Source: DAOTXR01 sp034435375
Lineage (GTDB): Bacteria > Chloroflexota > Anaerolineae > Aggregatilineales > UBA3940
Reading direction: 5' to 3'
NCBI GenBank assembly: GCA_034435375.1
Contig: DAOTXR010000049.1
Location: 1 to 33,729, forward strand
Length of the DNA: 33,729 nt
The notes beneath the pieces are model-generated. The model had not been told where the DNA came from, did not search any database, and saw only the letters and a list, made by a program, of their open reading frames with translations. The first letter of the stretch is position 1. Each line of letters begins with the position of its first letter. Of the stretch, positions 30,475 to 33,729 are shown piece by piece. The position numbers and the translations under genes were made by a program.

Positions 30475-30509
30475 ATTATAGATCCCATGCTTCACAGGAG
30501 ATTCCGGTC

Positions 30510-31502
30510 ATGCCCGCCAAAGTTGAAGCTGGCTTTGCAGCTTATGTCGCCCGTGGTCAGTTTGATAGAGCCACCGAACTGCTAAAAGAGAGCCTGAGAC
30601 AGGCTGTGTTTGTGGATCCGCGCGATGATTACTCCTGGGGACCTGAATCGGATGTTCTTGGTTACCAGATACTGGCTGCGCAGGGTCCTAAGGCATTCAT
30701 AGCTTACTGGGAGGATATGCTCCACTTCTTTACCGATGAGCTGGAGCCAAAGTGGGGGCACCTGCACAAAGGTCATGTGTACTTCCGGCTGGGGCTGGGC
30801 CAGCTCGCCCTGGATAAAGGCAAAGCTGTCGAGTATATCGAAATGGCGCTGGATGAGGACCGGCTGGTGGCGGCGACCTATGCGCCCACCATCCATCTGG
30901 AGCCTGAGGTGCTGGTGCATCGCTTCCCTTCCTACGTGACGCTGGCGATCCTTGAGCGCTGCGAAGCCACATACTTTGAGTCAGAAGAGATGGCTGACAG
31001 GTTCTTTGCTGGGCTGGCCCCGCTGCGCTTTGACGTAATCTGGGACCGGAAGGAAGTTGAGCTGTCGGCAGTCCGCCACGCCATCAGCGTCGTCGTGCCG
31101 CCACCCGCGCAGGCTGCGGCGACCGCAGTACTGGAAGAGCTGGCGCAGGTGTGCCAGCAGCAGCAGACTACCAGCCCGCTGACGCTGACGGCGGCGCTGG
31201 CCGAAATGGTACTGTATGCGGTGCTGCGCTACAGGCATGATGTGCGTGCGATCCGAGGGGCGGATATCACTTATGTGGGACGGGGCACACTGCTGGGCGA
31301 GGTCGCAAAGCGCGGCATCTTCCCGACCAAGTCCATTTGGGCGACCTTTGAGATGGTCGATCTGCTGGACAAGTCACTGAACCGCCCAACCGATCGGCAG
31401 TACAAGTATGCGGTAACCCCACACATCCGTTATCTGATTGGCTACGCCTTGAAAATCCTATTCGACCGTGCACTGGTGGAATGGGCTGAGCGGATCGCCT
31501 GA
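30510..31502 (+). CDS. Unknown protein, TPR-like helical, GntR-linked
   Basis: The ATG at 30510 has AGGAG 9 bases upstream and gives 330 residues; the open frame begins at 30417, but that start lies upstream of the promoter -10 and operator. I do not recognise the family. The sequence is almost all helical: an N-terminal AAYVARGQFDRATELLKESL segment, a TPR-like YFRLGLGQLALDKGKAVEYI, a Pro/Ala hinge near VVVPPPAQAAATAV and a C-terminal helical part ending DRALVEWAERIA. No signal peptide, membrane segment or catalytic motif is visible. It is followed after 25 bases by the formyltransferase and is controlled by a GntR-operator promoter, which places it in the sugar pathway. An adaptor or a novel enzyme are both possible. 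Confidence 0.8.
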   Translation: MPAKVEAGFAAYVARGQFDRATELLKESLRQAVFVDPRDDYSWGPESDVLGYQILAAQGPKAFIAYWEDMLHFFTDELEPKWGHLHKGHVYFRLGLGQLALDKGKAVEYIEMALDEDRLVAATYAPTIHLEPEVLVHRFPSYVTLAILERCEATYFESEEMADRFFAGLAPLRFDVIWDRKEVELSAVRHAISVVVPPPAQAAATAVLEELAQVCQQQQTTSPLTLTAALAEMVLYAVLRYRHDVRAIRGADITYVGRGTLLGEVAKRGIFPTKSIWATFEMVDLLDKSLNRPTDRQYKYAVTPHIRYLIGYALKILFDRALVEWAERIA

Positions 31503-31527
31503 GCTGCAAAGCAGGGAGTGGTAAGCC

Positions 31528-32490
31528 ATGCGTGTAATTGCGATTGTCAATGCTAAAACCGGTGCGCTGTGTGTGCAGGAGATGGTGGATCGTGGGGATG
31601 AGGTTGTCGCGGTCATATGCCTGCCGGATGACCCCTGGCCGGGCATTGAGCCGGGCTGGTCTGTCAAAGAGGTTGCCACGCGCAATTTTCTTCCGTGTTA
31701 TCAGCCGCCGCCGCGCGAGGTCAACAGCCCTGGCTTTGTGGAAGCAATGCGCAAACTCAAGCCCGATCTGATTGTCGCCATGCACTATGGCGTCATCTTC
31801 AAAAAGCCGCTACTCAGTCTGCCCACAATCGGCGCGGTCAATATCCACCCCACGCGCCTGCCACGCGGTCGAGGGATGACTCCCTCCTGCTGGCATATGT
31901 TGATGGGCGACGACAAGAACTGGATCACGCTGCATTGGATCGACCCCGGCATTGATACCGGGCCGGTGATCGCACAGGGGTATGTGGACATCCTGCCCAC
32001 TGACACCGGACACGATTCGACCAACAAGCTGCTGGTTGAGGGCCACCGTATCTTCGCAGAGGCTCTGCCGCTGATCCGAGAAGGCAAGGCTCCGGCTATC
32101 CCGCAGGATCAGATCGGTGTGGAGCAGCTGTACTACCGCTGGCAGCCAGAGTATGCCCGCATCCCATGGGAGCGCACAACAGAGCAGGTGGAGCTGCACA
32201 TCCGCGCGCTGTGCCATCCCAAAGAAACGCCCACCTACAGCGGCGAGGCGTTCACCTACCTGGCGGGGCATCGGGTATCGGTGTGGCAGTCGAAGATCGT
32301 GGATGCGGGTCGCTGGACAGACAGTCGTCACGCGCCCGGCGAGATTCTGGCGCTATGCGGTGATGGCGTGCTGGTCCGGACCGGCAGTGGTGTGATTCTG
32401 CTGACTGATTTGGATGTACACAGTGCCCCGTCGGGTCTAGAGGGGCTGCTGGAGCTGCTCAGGATCGGCCTTCCACTCCAGTTCACATGA
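31528..32490 (+). CDS. Formyltransferase-family protein (Fmt/ArnA-N-like), not the housekeeping Fmt
   Basis: This 320-residue protein has the formyltransferase core KLKPDLIVAMHYGVIFKKPL, then NIHPTRLPRGRG with catalytic Asn105 and His107, and WIDPGIDTGPVIAQG with Asp143. These are the three residues used with 10-formyl-tetrahydrofolate in Fmt, GART and sugar N-formyltransferases. A smaller C-terminal domain from about residue 215 (PTYSGEAFTYLAGHRVSVWQ, GDGVLVRTGSGVI) resembles the OB-like domain of Fmt/ArnA. The usual HxSLLPxxRG is altered to HPTRLPRGRG, and def or the rest of an fmt operon is absent, so a special substrate such as an amino sugar is more likely than Met-tRNA. A GGGAG site precedes the ATG. 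Confidence 0.85.
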   Translation: MRVIAIVNAKTGALCVQEMVDRGDEVVAVICLPDDPWPGIEPGWSVKEVATRNFLPCYQPPPREVNSPGFVEAMRKLKPDLIVAMHYGVIFKKPLLSLPTIGAVNIHPTRLPRGRGMTPSCWHMLMGDDKNWITLHWIDPGIDTGPVIAQGYVDILPTDTGHDSTNKLLVEGHRIFAEALPLIREGKAPAIPQDQIGVEQLYYRWQPEYARIPWERTTEQVELHIRALCHPKETPTYSGEAFTYLAGHRVSVWQSKIVDAGRWTDSRHAPGEILALCGDGVLVRTGSGVILLTDLDVHSAPSGLEGLLELLRIGLPLQFT

Positions 32491-32500
32491 GAGGCTGAAG

Positions 32501-32890
32501 GTGAAGACAATCCTCTGCTATGGCGACTCAAACACATGGGGCTGGTCACCTTCTGACATGAACCGCTACCCGCCCGACGTGCGTTGACCGGGGGTGCTGC
32601 GTCAACTGCTGGGCGAGGGCTTCTCGGTGATTGAGGAAGGACTACCGGGGCGCACAACCGTGTGGGATGATCCCATCGAGGGATACAAAACAGCGCGACC
32701 TACCTGCCGCCCTGTCTGGCATCCCATGCGCCGATCGATCTGGTTGTCATTATGCTGGGCACCAACGATCTGAAGCTGCGCTTCTCTCTGCCAGCTTCCG
32801 ACATTGCCTCCGGGATCGGGGTGCTGGTGGACATTGTCCAGAAAAGCGCAGCCGGGCCGCAGGGGCATGCGCCTGCGGTGCTGGAGATCA
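32501..32890 (+). pseudogene. Broken SGNH/GDSL hydrolase
   Basis: From a GTG at 32501 (GAGG upstream, 11 bases after the formyltransferase stop) the frame reads ILCYGDSNTWGWSP, the block I GDSN with the nucleophile Ser of SGNH esterases. A TGA at 32585 falls where the family usually has Trp (RWPGVLRQLL). A second break is a one-base loss in the A-run at 32687-32690, after WDDPIEGYK. The frame then resumes with TYLPPCLASHAPIDLVVIML and GTNDLK, block III with its Asn. Homology ends near APAVLEII, before the catalytic Asp-His block, where a recombinase tail begins. The gene was probably the third member of the GntR-linked unit and is now dead. Confidence 0.8.
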
Positions 32891-33350
32891 TCACCGAGCG
32901 CAACGCCCGTCTGGAGCGGGAGCGCGATCCGGGCCGCCCGCAGCGCGAGCGGATCGACCGGGCGGTCAGAAATCGCAAAGGCAATGAAGAGATGCTGGCG
33001 CAGCTGGCCGAGCTTGAGGAGCAGCAGCGCCGCGTGCAGTTCAGCTGGGAGCACGGCAGGCTGCTGCCGGAGGAGTACCTGGCGCGCACCAGCCAGCTTG
33101 AGCGCGAGATTGCGTCGATGCGGCCTTTGGATTATGATAGGCTGGAAGAAGCGGCTGATCTCATTACCCACTTCCGGTCGTACTGGGAGCAGTGCGCGGA
33201 GGTGGACAACCCCGAAGAGGCGCGGCAGCAGCTGATGGCGAAGATAGTCGACCGGGTGTTTGTATACGACGACAGGGTGTGATTGCGGTCGCGCTGCACC
33301 CTGACTTCGGCATCATCCTCGACGTGCCTGAATCAGCCCCCAATGAGGTG
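32891..33350 (+). pseudogene. C-terminal remnant of a large serine recombinase
   Basis: The sequence joined to the broken hydrolase reads EEMLAQLAELEEQQRRVQFS, LLPEEYLARTSQLEREIA and EEARQQLMAKIVDRVFVYDD, the coiled-coil and C-terminal region of large serine recombinases. A frameshift at about 33282 moves the ending VIAVALHPDFGIILDV into the next frame. The catalytic resolvase domain and zinc ribbon are missing. It shares an open frame with the last part of the hydrolase (from 32752), so a chimeric peptide of 176 residues is open but is probably meaningless. Confidence 0.7.
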
Positions 33351-33378
33351 TTAACCGCGGTCTCAGAGTCAACAGAAA

Positions 33379-33410
33379 GGGCACGGAAGGCTTCTCAGTC
33401 TTCCGTGCCC
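33379..33410. terminator. Perfect 11-bp hairpin after the recombinase remnant
   Basis: GGGCACGGAAG and CTTCCGTGCCC pair perfectly with a 10-base loop. It has AAA before it and AATA after it, without a T-run. It could be the terminator of the former recombinase element or lie close to an element end. The stretch 33411-33653 shows no gene I can support. Confidence 0.5.
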
Positions 33411-33653
33411 AATACGGGAGCGACGGGCTTGGCCTACGCGCTGGGTGCTTCGTATGGTCGCCTAGAAACTCAGTCTATCATGTCGTAATCCGCCAGATCG
33501 TCCGGGGGGTACAGCCATGACCTCGCGCCCCCGGAGCACCACCAGAGTTCAGATCAACCCCATATCCGTGTTGTGGCATGGCAGATGTGCCGGTTCCGGC
33601 GCTGTCTGGCGTGCGTGTTGTGATTCTCAGGTGAATGGATGAAAGGACAGATC

Positions 33654-33729
33654 ATGCTTATGACGAACGTACACTCACACAAGAACCGGCCTGTGGAAGA
33701 CTTCATCAGCATCGGCAAAGCGGTGCGCT
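33654..33729 (+). CDS. N-terminus of an unrecognised protein, cut by the window edge
   Basis: The ATG at 33654 has GAAAGGAC about 6 bases upstream and opens 25 codons before the window ends. It starts MLMTNVHSHKNRPVEDFISI. A second ATG two codons later is an alternative start. No family can be named. Confidence 0.3.
   Translation, partial: MLMTNVHSHKNRPVEDFISIGKAVR

Noticed and set aside
32585..32587. TGA read as selenocysteine or tryptophan in the SGNH gene
   Set aside because: No downstream stem suited for selenocysteine was seen, a second frameshift is present and the C-terminus is missing; simple decay explains all.
1..33729. CRISPR arrays, tRNA or rRNA genes
   Set aside because: No spaced direct-repeat series and no recognisable tRNA or rRNA sequence was found by eye; a tRNA scan was not possible.

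Overview
This is a high-GC bacterial window that reads as a sugar-uptake and catabolism island set between stretches of mobile-element debris. No rRNA, tRNA or other taxonomic marker is present. The lipoproteins with Thr/Pro or Glu/Pro linkers, the WD40 and PQQ propeller lipoproteins, the deazaflavin (F420-type) oxidoreductase and the ATPase-less ABC sugar importer suggest Chloroflexota (Anaerolineae or a relative). That placement is an inference from style, not from a marker.

Layout. 1-500: IS3-type transposase and terminus remnants. 505-2247: a glycosidase lipoprotein with a discoidin domain, apparently transcribed without a leader. 2248-3530: a patchwork of gene fragments (uroporphyrinogen-decarboxylase-like C-terminus, S9 peptidase piece, an unrecognised ORF carrying two palindromes). 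3531-6431 (minus): a four-gene operon of polyferredoxin-like membrane protein, deazaflavin-dependent oxidoreductase, CPBP protease and PadR regulator, with a palindrome in its promoter. 6432-6956: primase remnants. 6957-13320 (minus): a catabolic operon of cyclase-family hydrolase, E1 alpha, E1 beta, RpiB-like isomerase, E2, SIS sugar isomerase and a broken ROK kinase fused to a VapC toxin. 13668-18354 (plus): membrane PQQ propeller, two ABC permeases and a sugar-binding lipoprotein. 18466-25766 (plus): membrane-anchored spermidine-synthase-like protein, two paralogous WD40 lipoproteins and an FGGY kinase. 25868-30289 (minus): GntR/HutC regulator, GH4 glycosidase, PfkB kinase and MFS transporter. 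30510-32490 (plus): an unknown protein and a formyltransferase, followed by a broken SGNH hydrolase joined to a serine-recombinase tail.

The main result is a shared regulatory site. A TGGTTATAACCA-type palindrome lies upstream of the gntR gene itself (30293-30304) and beside three other strong promoters: the cyclase/E1/E2 operon (13336-13347), the ABC operon (13506-13517) and the unknown-protein/formyltransferase operon (30463-30474). This ties about 20 genes over 25 kb into one probable GntR regulon: import of a glycoside, cleavage by GH4, phosphorylation by FGGY or PfkB kinases, isomerisation by RpiB/SIS enzymes and oxidative cleavage by a 2-oxoacid or acetoin-type dehydrogenase lacking a local E3. 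The substrate cannot be read from the sequence. The combination looks like a catabolic route that I do not recognise as a described pathway.
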